Shown here: positions 39,301 to 50,517 of the stretch, in pieces
Numbering within the stretch: position 1 is the stretch's first letter
How the letters are laid out: every line of letters starts with the position of its first letter
NCBI RefSeq assembly: GCF_032062135.1
Contig: NC_092858.1
Coordinates: 169,175,092 to 169,239,091, forward strand
Origin: Pyxicephalus adspersus
Taxonomy: Eukaryota; Chordata; Amphibia; Anura; Pyxicephalidae
Reading direction: 5' to 3'
Length of the DNA: 64,000 bases
Notes under the pieces: generated by a model
Seen by the model: the letters and a program-made list of their open reading frames with translations, nothing else
Told to the model about the DNA's origin: nothing
Databases searched by the model: none
Program-made: the position numbers and the translations under genes

Positions 39301-39513
39301 GAGCCTGATTTATTAAAGCTCTCCAAGACTGATGAAGATGGACTATCATGGGTGAATGTTGGTGACCCAACAAACCTCAAAAGATTTCCTAAAAAATCAC
39401 TTTCTATTAGTTGGCAAATGTTTTCAGTCTCGGACAAGATCCATTGCAGGTTTGCAGGTTCACCCATGATAATTCATCTTCTCCAGTCTTGGAAAGCTTT
39501 GATAAATCAGCCC
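39301..39513. mobile_element. Palindromic MITE, family P, copy 6
   Basis: The left end is GAGCCTGATTTATTAAAGC and the right end is 'gctttgataaatcagccc'. AAT occurs at both flanks, as for copy 4. The inner arms 'gactatcatgggtgaatg' and 'ttcacccatgataattcat' are well matched. Confidence 0.75.
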
Positions 39514-40309
39514 AATGGGTCCCATCACAGAAAGTAATGCAGTTGCACCATATCCGGCTCACACCAATTAGAATTTTATTATTCCATCATTCTTGGATTG
39601 CTGCACAAGCATAACCAAATGCAAGATGGAAGGAAGTCCTTAGCAATAACGGGTAGCTGGCAACCATGGTGCACACCCAGGAGTGGCTTATTTTCCTAAG
39701 ATACAGCCACCTTCAAAATAAACAAACACTAGTGGACAAATTTAAATTTAGAGTGAGCAATACCAAAATGGGTGTCAAAACACAGTTTACTAATCTCAAA
39801 CACATGGCAGGATCCTGGATGGGAAAAATCAATATTTGCCTGCATAATCAAGTCTTTTCCAAGGAAGTGTTATATATTTATTCTGGCTTTTGCTTTTTTA
39901 AGAGTTTGCAAATAACTGAGCACAGACGTTAACTCCTAATTTGACACTAAATGTCACTATAATGCTAAGAATGCATAAAATAGATATTGAACCATATCAG
40001 AAACAGAAAAACATATTAGTAAGGGGTTTATTTACAGCAACATTGTATTTTTTGAATGCAACAAAGGAAACTAGACTAAGAATGGACCGGCTGATTGAAC
40101 AGTGATTCAATGGGCACCTTCAAATCCATATTCAAAGTGGAAGCTAATAGTGCAGCATCCCCATCTCCTTTACATTATATCATTTATAATAGTGAGCTTT
40201 GGAACTGATAAGTTTGTAGAGCTTTAAAACACAGGATAGTGATACTCTATATTTCCTAAATAGCTACAATTTGGGAACAACATCTCAGACCATAATTTAG
40301 ACCCCCAAC

Positions 40310-40723
40310 CAGGGGCAGACATAGCAGTGTGCAATGCGTGGCACTGCACAAGGGCCCCGGAAACTCCTCAACTTGAAGGGGTCTCATATCAGCTTGCATG
40401 GTCATACATACGCTTGCACAACCACCTTTCTTCACTCAGTGTCCAGGCTCATGCATCATTCAAACCCTCTTCCCACCACCCAGTTTTCGATCCTTTGCTG
40501 CCAGGCTTGGGAAGCAATGTGTAAGTTTCTGTGGCAGGTGAATAAACCATCCCAGCAATGCCTGCGCCGGGTGCTCCATCCTGTTAGGACTGTTCAACTT
40601 TGTGAACTTTTGGTTTGCTGCTCAGCTGGGGTGTCAGGGGAATGGGCTCACTTGTCAGTTCTTCAAAAGGGCCCCACTAGTTAGTTTTGCGCAGGGGCCC
40701 ACTGTTAGCTGTGTCCACCACTG
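40310..40723. mobile_element. hAT-like MITE, CAGGGGCAGACATAG ends
   Basis: The left end is CAGGGGCAGACATAGC and the right end is 'gttagctgtgtccaccactg'. The flanks CCCCCAAC (40302-40309) and CACCAAAC (40724-40731) match at 6 of 8 positions. The terminal regions repeat 'ctgcacaagggccc' / 'gcgcaggggccc'. Open frames of 116 and 159 codons cross it without recognisable content. Confidence 0.65.
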
Positions 40724-40731
40724 CACCAAAC

Positions 40732-43700
40732 AATATCCTTGGTGTCCTTGTATATGGTACAAATGCAGTATCAAAGGACAAAGTAGCCAAATACAGATTT
40801 CCCACACACATAGGGTAATGAGACTGGCCAGTGACTTCAATTTGGTAGTGAATTCCAAACAAAATGAATGTAATGTTCGGACAGAAAATTATTTAAATTG
40901 GAATTCCAGTCTAAAACTACTTGCCCACCAGGTGGGACACACACTATACTCTATAAAATGTTCAGCTAGAGTTGTTGTCATTTACCATTGTTGTGGTATA
41001 TGGTGGGTTCAAGGATGGAAAGGTACATTACCAGTAATTGCAATGGCTAGCCTTAACACCAATGGGTTAACACCTATGTAGACTCGTATGTTGAGTATGT
41101 GACAGAAGTGTTGACTTGTTATCAATTTAATGTTGGAATCCAAGTTAAATAATTTTAATCCAAGAGACTTAAAATCTGGCATTACCTTATCTAAAGTTTG
41201 TTTCCTTGCCTTTGCGCTGGGGGTGTGACACTGCGTCACGTATTTACACAGAGGTTGGACCAGTACGCCATTAACATGTGAAATGTATTGATCCCATTCA
41301 GATCTTCAGTCTGGCATTCTAAGTTGTTCCAAGGCAGCTCTCAAGGTAGTAATGGCAGTGAACCAGCAAGAGTCACAAATTGGCTTATGTATAAGAAAAA
41401 AAAGCAACAGCAAGGCCAAAACTTTTATTAAAATACACCTTTTGATCAACTCTAATTGTAATGTCTTCCCCAGCCAGCAATTTTTTTTTTTATGTTGACC
41501 TTACAGTAGACGTAGCTTCTAACTATGTTTTGTCGACTTGGAGAGAGCCAGATCTTCTGAAATCTGACCTTTATGGCTGGCACATGTAAGGTTGCTCTTA
41601 TTTAAACCTCAGGGCCAATTGAGGTGGGGGCAAACTGAGTAACTACCCAAGATCCCTACCTTTTCCAGAGCCTCAAATTACAAAATAGCAAGGGATACAG
41701 GGAGGTGGTGTACTGTCCATTTGGGACCAATATTCATATCTTCCCATGACCTCATTTTGTCTAAAGCCGCCCCATTGTGATTCTTTGAGCATTGTTAGTT
41801 TATGTGGACAGTTCCTGGGCAATCAGAAGGTAGTCAATGACCATAACTTGCAATTGAACACACTGCAAACCAAGGCCTTCTAGGATGGTTTTCATGGGTA
41901 GTTAGCAGATATTTGTCAACTGACCCAATGGATCCAGCAAACCTCAAATGTTTCATACAACACCTGGCACGCAGCCACAGTTACCTGTGGCTATGAAACA
42001 GTAACCACTCCACTTTATAACCTCACAGGTGAACTAGCCCATGTGGTCCCTCAGAAGCACGTAGACAGCATGTGTTCAGATGGCTCACAGGGCATCAATT
42101 ATGAGCTCTCTGAGGTCTTTGACTCTTCCAAAAGTTAATTGCAAATGATATAAAGGAAGATAAACAATCAGATAAATATAAAACCCTTTTAATTAATCCA
42201 GCAAAATGATAAAAAATGCATAACTAAATGTATTTTCAACTATGAAGTTGAACTCCTCAGCCCAGGGGCTGCTCTCTGTGCTCCCATTTAGGTTCAATGC
42301 TTTATCCCGAACTTCAGTCAGTGGTCCCTTTTAGCATTGGGAGCCTCTTAGGCCAACCGAAAAGGTTGAAATAACGCAAGAAGCTTAGAAGATGACAGAA
42401 ATAATGATGGTCGGCCGTCTCTTTGCCACTGGGACTTAAGCTTCCCACCAGTGATGTATAACTCCACAGGAAGGGCAGGAACAGGCTATGCAGGGTATTG
42501 TGATGGAAAGAAGAAATTGTCCTTGCTGGGAAGGAAACATGGCAGAAAAAGGGTAGCGCTGCACAGGAAAGAGAAAAAAACTGAAATGTATGGGTGGTAC
42601 CATTGGTAAACCTATATTATGAAAGAGTAGGCTGGGATGGGGGTTATTGCTGGCCCTAGATGGGAGTTATTTTTAACTGACCCTGGCTGGACATGAGTTC
42701 TTGCTGGCCTTGGGCTAGGCTAGGTCTTATTGCTGGAGCTGGATATGACACATAATGAGGGGTGACCAGTGGTGTTATCATAGCCTGCCCTGACAGGTGC
42801 ATAGGTTATCATTAATCCACACCTATTTTTATATCCACACCCATTTTTTCTGTAGCACCCATTTTTATACTCGTCAGGCCACACAATTTATTATTATGTC
42901 TTTTTGCTTCTCTTGAATTCCTATTGTTTTTTTTTTATATTCTTTGCAGCAGTATAACATAATTTGTATTTGCAGAACGATTCTTTTACTTCTTTTAAAA
43001 ATCCAATGCAATGTATGTATAAAATAAGTGAAATGCAACATTTTATCAGTAGAGCTGAAACTCTGAAATTTCCCCGAAATACTAGAGGCTAGAACATTAC
43101 AGAGGATTTAGAAAAATGTGAAAATATTTTACCTTCCTGTCTAGTTTCTCTGCTACTCTGAATGCTATGTTACTTGATTTATGTTACCCGACAGTTTTGC
43201 CATTTACAGGTTCCCCAGGGGTGGGGCTTATTTACGAGTATGCAAGAAGAATGGGAATTCATGCTAGGCATATAGTGGCCCCAATGTGTTGAATTTGTCT
43301 ATGCCAAGATTTATAGGCAAAAAAGCCTTTCAACGAACATTCCAAGTAAAGACAGATTTAAAAGAACAGAACTAATTTATCCAATCTACAGAATATTTTT
43401 GGTTAAAGGAGTAAAACTAGAATTTATTCACCACTGTGTTCATTATATGATTCCCTATGATAAAATACCTATGGAAAAATGTTATTTTTTTAAGCACTGC
43501 AAAAATGATATTGTCGATAATGATAATGAGAAGAAAAAAATCTATATTATGTTTGTATAGCCATTTGGGGGAGGGGAGCTACATTTTTATATCTATGTTT
43601 TAACTAATGCTAGATGAATTTAAAATGGACCTCTAATGTTTAAGAAGAATTCCAGGCAACATGGAAAAAAACTTTTTCATGTAGTTAGAATTTCACTGCC

Positions 43701-44130
43701 TGCCTGTAAGAACTTTCTTTCATCTGTACACACAGTCCCTATTTCTTTACGCTATTTTACATTGAATGAGACTCCTTTTACTAATAGTGCAATTATTCCT
43801 CTAGTATGCTAGAGCTGCATCATAAAATGGTTTCAGTCACACTTGTTGTGGCCCTGTACAGCTGGTGTGCAGTACAGAATATAGAAGAATGATTACAGGT
43901 AATTGCACAAAGCACAGTATAGGTTTGCACTTGTTTTCCTTTTGTCTGGAGTGCTTCTTTAAACCAGCCTTGCTTTAGGCGGAGTCAATGTTCATCCTGG
44001 CAATTTATTTAGAATGAATGAGGGTAATGTGGCATAGGGCCCTCTGACCCTCTTGTCATGAACTAAGGAATAAGAAGTTCTCCAAGAAAGAGATAAACCC
44101 ATTTTCGTACCAAGTAGGGCTGTTCAGTAC
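40732..44130. other. Intergenic DNA between abcg1 and the TFF gene, nothing recognised
   Basis: No exon-like segment, RNA gene or bounded repeat was seen on either strand. The composition is AT-rich and mostly unique. Confidence 0.5.
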
Positions 44131-44767
44131 TAGGGATGAGCGAGAATGCCTTTGCCATTCTCGCGAAAATTTCCTCAAACTTCTGATGGTTCCGCAAAAT
44201 TTTGGCGAACTGATTTCACGAAACCATCAGAAAATTGAGGAAAATTTAACAGGAGGATTCACAGGATTCCCTGGGAATCCTCCTGTTTGCGATCCCCAGG
44301 GCACGAGAGGTAGTAAGTAACTTCTACTGCCCCGAGGATCGCACACTCTTCTCAATGAATGCAGCCACAGCTGCAATCATTGAGAAGATGCCAGGCAAAG
44401 GAGAACCTCCTGACTTTGTAATATAAGTATCTCTTACAAATGATACAAATACTGTTACAGATGCAAATGTATCATTTGTAAGAGATACTTATATTGTATG
44501 TATGTCAGGAGGTTCTCCTTTGCCAGGCATCTTCTCAATGATTGCAGCTGTGGCTGCATTCATTGAGAAGAGTGTGCAATCCCCAGAGCGTTAGATGTTA
44601 ACTAACCTCTAGTGCCCGGGGATCGCAGAGGATTTCCTGGAAATCTTCCTGTTTGGTGAGAGCTCGACCTCTCAGCGAATCAGAAGGCCATTCTAGTTTA
44701 CATTTTCGGTAAGCGAGAAAGGCCTGATTCACCGCGGGATCGAACTTAATATTCTCGCTCATCCCTA
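44131..44767. mobile_element. hAT element with TAGGGATGAGCGAGAA ends and a giant internal palindrome
   Basis: The inverted ends are TAGGGATGAGCGAGAAT and TATTCTCGCTCATCCCTA, an Ac-like start. The flanks TTCAGTAC (44123-44130) and TTCAGTCA (44768-44775) agree at 6 of 8 positions. Inside, two arms of about 190 bp (about 44265-44450 and 44465-44650) are near-perfect reverse complements. Examples are 'tctcaatgaatgcagccac' against 'gtggctgcattcattgaga' and 'gtatctcttacaaatgat' against 'atcatttgtaagagatac'. It encodes no protein. Confidence 0.8.
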
Positions 44768-46508
44768 TTCAGTCAACCAAACAGCCCTCAGCTTGCGGTG
44801 CTCAAGGGCTGTTTCAGTCCTGTAAACCTTATCTAAAACCAGCCATGCCCACAATGACTAGCTGATCACAGCTAGTATGAAATAAGAGCTCAAAACTTCA
44901 CACGGCCCTCAGTCCTCTCTGTAAAAGATTCTTTTATTGGGAACTTCATTAAAGCTTAGGTCTACAAGACAGATTGGGTTCTTCATTTTCTATGAATGAC
45001 AGGTGCACTTTAACAATATATTAACATGTCTTGAACTAGAATTACTTTTATTATAATTTTTTTTTTAACAATGCAAGAATCAATGCAAGTAACTTTTAAT
45101 CAGCGTGCAGCAATGTGCATTTCTGTATGTTGTGGAAGTGGATCGTACATCGCCCGTATCCATGTGTGAAGTGCTCGTGTCACTTCATTGGGGGAAATTC
45201 AAGGGGAGACGCTTCTCGCACGCTGCAATAGATTTGCACTGCTCTCAATTGTTCATTGACTGTATCTGCTCTAATTCTATGGAACAATGTACTGTACATT
45301 ATTCAACAATTAGGATGTGGGCATTTCAATAAAGATGTACATTTATGGAGGGTTGGGTGTTGTGTTTGATTTAAATGAGTAAGTGTGATCTGGTGGGAAA
45401 GGGTTGGGGGAGGCGGAGTGTGGAAGGAATCTAAGTGTCCAGCAGGGAATATCCTATCTGACACACCTGGAAGTGTCAGAATACAATGGCACCCGGAGAT
45501 CTTCAAGCAAAATTCCAGTACACAAGTAACAGGGATGCTGATTATTATAATATTTAACAAGAATGCTTGCTTTACTATTCTGTGCATTCTTAGATGAGCA
45601 AATGTATGTAAATGATAAAAGTAGATGAGGTGAATGTACAGATGATTTGATTAAAAAAGGTCCCCGTGTGAAAATCTCTATAGCTCAAGTTTAAAATTGC
45701 CTTGTCCCATTCCCCTTCCCTGCCTGCTGTATACAGCTCTAAACACAGATTCACCTGGAAGAAGACAGTCTAAACGCAAACTTTTGCTGTACTCTCAAAA
45801 AACCCATAGTGCTCATGAAAAAAGGTATCAAATGTCCATTTACAAAAAAGCTTTTTATAATGGTCTTTTTCAATGCACAATAAAATAAAATCTCTTCAAT
45901 GGAGCCCCAGATAGTAGTAAAACTAGATAGGAAACTATATTTAGTATAGTTATATTTAGTTTCTATTCTTTACATATTGATTGCAAAGCATAAAAAATGG
46001 TTTTATATGATAGGAAGTGAGGGGAAATCTGCTAGTTGAAAATTCACTTTGAAAATAATACCCAATCATGTGCAAATAAATCTGAGAAAAAGAATTTCCT
46101 TGCACATGATTCAGTGATTGAAGTTTGCAGAGCTCCAGCTTATTTATTAAGCTAGGGGAAATATCCTTTGCATGTTGATAATTCACTTTGTTATGTGAAT
46201 AGTTTATATTAGTAAATCCATCTATTATGGCTAATGTATATTATATTATAATACAATAATATTATCATGCTATATTTTAATATATATAAATCTATTTTTA
46301 TGCAAATTTCTGTGGGGGCTTTATTTTTGGATAATTTTCTGAGGTTGGAATTTCTAATTTCTTTTATTAGCTGAGGAGGGGTATGACACGCACCCATGGT
46401 GGCACTTTTTTTTGTATAACACTATCCCATTGTCACATAATCAACATTGAAGTTAAACATACTTCAAAATAAAAAAACAAAGAAACATTATTTTGCATCA
46501 TTATCTTG
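44768..46508. other. Intergenic DNA, nothing recognised
   Basis: AT-rich unique sequence between the hAT element and the 3' end of the TFF gene. Only short chance open frames. Confidence 0.5.
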
Positions 46509-46514
46509 TTTATT
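46509..46514 (-). terminator. Candidate TFF polyadenylation signal
   Basis: AATAAA on the minus strand (TTTATT on plus), about 166 bases after the stop of the proposed last exon. An alternative AATAAA at 47259-47264 would serve a transcript that ends in exon 2 instead. Confidence 0.5.
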
Positions 46515-46679
46515 GTTTGTGTCTGAACTAATAAAATGATGTGTTGAAAGCTCAGTGAGGATGTATAAGGCGACAACATTGTATGTGGACACTGTACTAG
46601 AGTTGAGTTCAGGGTTGTCAAGGTTTTCGGGCAATCAAATCTTTGGAATCTTGTGTTTCAACAGCATTCCTTCTGAATT

Positions 46680-46699
46680 TCAAAAATCTGTACTGCAAA
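46680..46699 (-). CDS. TFF exon 3 (proposed): seventh cysteine and stop
   Basis: A textbook acceptor (TATTTTTTTTCTTGCAG on minus) is followed, in the required phase 1, by V-C-S-T-D-F-stop. This parallels the ends of human TFF1 (E-C-E-F) and TFF3 (E-C-T-F): acidic residues, Cys, then a final Phe. An AATAAA lies about 166 bases on. A second AG seven bases further in would give [15 protein letters not shown] (to 46658) instead. Not proven without a transcript. Confidence 0.55.
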
Positions 46700-48494
46700 C
46701 TGCAAGAAAAAAAATACACCCAATAGATGTGATGATCTTTGGAAGATTCTTTGTGAAATGACTGATTCAAACAAGAATATATATAAACCATTTCTAACTT
46801 CCTGTGAACTTAACTCAAAAATGGTATCAGCCTTCTTATTTAGGTTTCTGAGAAAAACACAACACCTTCCAGGATGCAATAAATATGAAAAATAATATTA
46901 ATAAGAAGTCCACTGGGGTTCCATTAACACTGGTATGTGAGGGTGTCAAGGACAAGGAATTCACCAAGGGGAACTTTTATCAAATGTCAAAAAGAATTCT
47001 AAACACTGTATTGGTGAATTTTATCACCTTTGTTGTAATTACCTTATTTGTCTACATATCCCTCTTTTTTACAGTTTTCATCTTTTAAAGAAAGCTTTAT
47101 TCAACACCACTTTAGTAAACCCTTTTAACCACAAAGGGTAAAATTTGGATTCTTTTACTGTGGATCTTGAAAGTGTAGAATACTATAGGATACAATAGAG
47201 AGCTGATTTTTTTCACCATATCTAGAATATGTAGCAGTATATATTCTGCTTGGGGTCTTTTATTGATTTATCATAAGTGACATCATAAGAGGCTCCTATA
47301 AGACACATTGAAAATCTGTGCTATGCTCCTGGTAAGAAAGATTTCAATCTTTATATATTCTGTATGATAAATAAAGCTTCTCTCTATTGCTTTTTATATT
47401 CACCCATTATTAATCGATATAACATTTTTTAAGATGTTGTATTTCATTTTTAAAATATATAAAATGTATTTTTTTGCTTCACCTATGAACAAACAAGAAC
47501 ATAAATGACTTAGCAATTGATTGTTGATTTACCTTCCTCCTCGTCTGACTCCTGCGGCTCCTGTGGTTCCTGCGGCTCTTGTGGCTCCTCTGGCTGCTGT
47601 GGCTCCTGTGGTTCCTGTGGCTGCTGTGGCTCCTGTGGCTCTTGTGGTTCCTGCGGTTCCTGTGGCTGTTGAGGCTCCTGTGGTTCCTCTGGCTGCTGTG
47701 GCTCTTGTGGTTCCTGCGGCTCTTGTGGCTCCTGTGGTTCCTGTGGCTGCTGTGGCTCCTCTGGCTGCTGTGGCTCCTGTGGCTCTTGTGGTTCCTGCGG
47801 CTCTTGTGGCTCCTGTGGTTCCTGTGGCTGCTGTGGCTCCTCTGGCTGCTGTGGCTCCTGTGGCTCCTGCGGTTCCTGTGGCTGTTGTGGCTCCTGTGGT
47901 TCCTCTGGCTGCTGTGGCTCCTGAGGCTCTTGTGGCTGCTGTGGTTCTTGCGGCTCTTGTGGCTCCTGCGGTTCCTGTGGCTGTTGTGGCTCCTGTGGTT
48001 CCTCTGGCTGCTGTGGCTCCTGTGGCTGTTGTGGTTCTTGCGGCTCTTGTGGCTCCTGCGGTTCCTGTGGCTGCTGTGGCTCCTGCGGTTCTTGAGGCTC
48101 TTGTGGATGCTGTGGCTCCTGTGGCTCTTCTACTACAGGTTCTTCTGGTACCATAACTTGAGGATTTTTATAGCACCAAATTACTCCTGGGATGCTGGAG
48201 TCAAAGCAGCATCCTTTCATTATGCACTCATCTTTTGGAATACCACCAAAGCCACAGTCAGTCCTCTCATGGGGTTTCAGGGTGCATTGTGCTACAAAAC
48301 AAGTGAGATTATTTCAGACAATAAAATGAATTCTGCAACTAGACCTAAATCATAGTCAGGTACTTTGACAAAGGGATAAATCTAATCTGTCAAATCTAAT
48401 TAATCCTAACCCACTGCCAACATCCCCATTCAAAAATCCATCTATTTTGAAAATAATTCTATTTTGTAGGACTTTTAAGGCTGTACATATAACG

Positions 48495-48528
<34 letters not shown>

Positions 48529-48639
48529 NTAATATTATATCTTAATATAAAATCTCCACATGCGGGCTCATGCTTTTCAGGTGACCACCCTTACCTCTTA
48601 TGCTTTTCTTTTGCCATGGTCAAGGCTGTACATATAACG

Positions 48640-48690
<51 letters not shown>

Positions 48691-50454
48691 TTTTATATAA
48701 TATATAATAATATTATATCTTAATATAAAATCTCCACATGCGGGCTCATGCTTTTCAGGTGACCACCCTTACCTCTTATGCTTTTCTTTTGCCATGGTCA
48801 AGTTACCATTACTTCCCATTGTGGTGATATGTATTGCTTGTATTGAATCTTGATTACATTGTTACATGTATTTATGAAAATTACTGAGTACTTGTTCTGA
48901 ATTTCTTTGTTATAGTACACATACCTATCTACTTTATTTGTAATCATTCCCTGATGAAGAGGAACCAATCCAAGAAATGCGTCGGAACATATAAAATTGT
49001 TACATAAACAAACTTTGTAAGCCTAAGATGTCATCTACTATACAGCACTATAAAATATATCACTATATAGCACTATAACCTGGCTGTTCAGCTTGAAATT
49101 TGTGTGTAATGTCTTGAACAAGGTGTCTATTTTGAACTTGTTCTTATATGTGGAGATTTTATTTTAAGATATATTACTAATAAAAGATTTATATATATAT
49201 AGGTATGGTGTTATATGTACTGCCTTAAAAGTCCCACAAAATAGGAATTTTTTAGAGATGTTAGATGTTAGATGCATAATGAGAACTTTACCATAAAGGA
49301 ATTCAAAATTTCAAGATGGCTAATATATAATCCAGTAAATTACCCTAAACAATATATCTGTCCAAATGCCCCAATAACCTCTGATTGTGAAGGGTTTGCC
49401 TCTGAGCACAGGTTGCAGGCAGGTGAGCCATATACATGTCCCCGCTGATACGTCTCTTACCCTGGACACCTATTAGCTCTTGGTATTAAATTCTTTAAAG
49501 GTCCTCCTTACATACAAATCCTCCTATACATACCTTATATCTGTGTTTCTCTATTTTTTTGTTATGGGGGAACCCTTTATAAAAACTTTCAGGTCTTCAG
49601 GGAATCTTTTCTACAATTACTATATTCACAACTCACAGTATATTGGTGTGGTGATCAGTAGGGAGAATTCCTCTTACATTGCTGGCCAGTGGGAAGAATG
49701 TCACCCTTACAGATAGCCAAAAACATCATTGGTGTCACTTAAACTGACCTGCGAGGCACAGATTGCTCATTGCTCAAGGAACCCCCAGCAACCTATGGAG
49801 GAACGCTGGTTGGGAAGTGCTGACATATGGGGACCGAAGAGCAGAAGGGCCAATGAAATGTAGGAACGGTAGGATATCCCATTCCCATTGTATACGTATA
49901 GTGATACATTTCATATTGAGACATTGTAGCACCTTACCTGTAGTTCTGCCAAGAAGCTACAGGTCATTGTAACCTTTATTGGTTACAAACAGCCGGTGGG
50001 TGATCTCACTCTTCAACATCTACCCATAACAAGAAATAATTCATGGGTCGCCTATAACAAAAACAGTGACCAATAGGGATCAGCAAATCTGATGGTTCCT
50101 CAAAAATTCCTTTAAAAAACTATTGATTTGGGCAAATTTAGGAAGATAACTTTAGGATTAAATGAGTCAGTGAAGCTCATTTCAATTATCATTGACCTGT
50201 TATGGTTCTGAAAATGGCTATTTATTAGTTTTATTTTAATAAAATATCAATAAGACCAAATTATATAAACTAAACAACCCCCTACGATAGCAACAACTGG
50301 TATTTTTCCCACAAAACTGCAATGTGATCTCTCCTGCCCGTATTCCATGGTAGGTAAACCCCCTGTACTCACCCTGCAATGGGTTTGATGCAATCTGTGA
50401 CACCTGGAGGAGAACCAAGGTCAGGCTCAGGATAACGGCCCCGTATAAAGCCAT
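46680..50454 (-). CDS. Trefoil-factor protein with a Pro-Gln-Glu repeat tail, three exons
   Basis: This is a secreted protein of the trefoil factor family, small mucosal or skin peptides that associate with mucus and promote epithelial repair. Exons 50373-50454, 47533-48291 and 46680-46699 join in phase 1 at both introns, the phase typical of trefoil modules, and give 286 residues. In order: a signal peptide (about residues 1-23); one trefoil domain with Cys 30, 40, 50, 55, 56 and 67, the standard C-x9-C-x9-C-x4-CC-x10-C spacing; about 194 residues of P-Q-E/P-Q-Q/P-E-E tripeptides (about 82-275); and an acidic end with a further Cys at 282. Human TFF1 and TFF3 also end in an acidic segment with a seventh Cys. 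In human, TFF3-TFF2-TFF1 lie next to ABCG1 in this orientation, which supports the assignment. Which TFF it corresponds to, and the last exon, are less sure. Confidence 0.85.
47533..48291 (-). CDS. TFF exon 2: trefoil domain plus PQE repeats
   Basis: The acceptor is 'tcacttgttttgtag' on the minus strand. The first codons read (A)[20 protein letters not shown], then [20 protein letters not shown] and [16 protein letters not shown]. The Arg at residue 37, the CGF motif and WCY are trefoil hallmarks. CGFGGI replaces the usual CGFPGI. The exon ends at E-E-E in phase 1 before GTAAAT. Without that splice the frame would continue G-K-S-T-I-N-C to a stop at 47510. Confidence 0.9.
47549..48130 (-). 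repeat. Coding minisatellite: 9-bp units for P-Q-E tripeptides
   Basis: About 64 nine-base units of the form CCA-CAG-GAG, varying between PQE, PQQ and PEE. Longer blocks such as [16 protein letters not shown] recur. Third positions vary (CAG/CAA, CCA/CCG, GAG/GAA) while Pro every third residue never changes, which argues that the protein sequence is under selection. The plus strand is open too (Leu/Trp- and Ala/Val-rich frames); those are shadows. Confidence 0.9.
48450..49253. mobile_element. Long-TIR element in TFF intron 1
   Basis: About 100 bp at each end are inverted. The left 'attctattttgtaggac' ... 'gtacatataacgctata' ... 'aaaatctccacatg' matches the complement of the right 'atgtggagattttatttt' ... 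'gttatatgtac' ... 'gtcccacaaaataggaat'. The interior has 'cctgatgaagaggaaccaat' and 'gaaatgcgtcggaac', a block seen in many amphibian repeats. No coding capacity, and no class assigned. Confidence 0.65.
48479..48802 (+). repeat. Tandem duplication with (AT)n and an ambiguous base
   Basis: The block from 'aaggctgtacatataacgc' through an AT run to 'cttttgccatggtcaa' occurs at 48479-48623 and again at 48624-48802. They differ mainly in AT-run length. A single n at 48529 lies in the first AT run. This may be real or an assembly duplicate made when the AT run was bridged. Confidence 0.8.
49540..49822. mobile_element. hAT-like repeat (GTGTTTCTC...GGTTGGGAAGTGCTG)
   Basis: The left 'ctgtgtttctctatt' and right 'ctggttgggaagtgctg' are loosely inverted. 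The body has 'gggggaacccttta' and 'ggaacccccagcaacctatgg'. No clear target duplication was found, so the borders are approximate. Related blocks occur at about 11766-11830 and 59702-59752. Confidence 0.4.
50373..50454 (-). CDS. TFF exon 1: signal peptide
   Basis: The ATG at 50452-50454 has a good context (GTGACCATGG). It encodes [20 protein letters not shown], then IASNPLQ, and ends in phase 1 at a strong donor (CAGG|GTGAGT). Hydrophobic residues 6-17 and the small residues at IAS fit a signal peptide cleaved near residue 23. A GTG codon two codons upstream is in frame but is not a likely start. Confidence 0.88.
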
Positions 50455-50508
50455 GGTCACTGATTCGGTAGTTCACACTTCCACTTGACTGCTCGTCCTG
50501 TGCTGTCA

Positions 50509-50517
50509 TTTTATAAA
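50509..50517 (-). promoter_or_regulatory. TATA box of the TFF gene
   Basis: TTTATAAAA on the minus strand, 55-63 bases upstream of the ATG. It implies transcription starting around 50480-50485 and a 5' UTR of about 30 bases. A compact TATA promoter suits a highly expressed secretory gene. Confidence 0.65.

Noticed and set aside
40602..41081. 159-codon plus-strand frame
   Set aside because: Its first quarter lies inside a hAT-like MITE and the rest resembles nothing; it has several competing antisense frames.
47521..48355. Plus-strand frames of 211 and 258 codons (Ala/Val-rich and Leu/Trp-rich)
   Set aside because: They are antisense shadows of the PQE repeat on the minus strand. A 9-bp repeat without stops opens several frames at once. 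The minus frame joins a real trefoil domain and splice sites; these do not.
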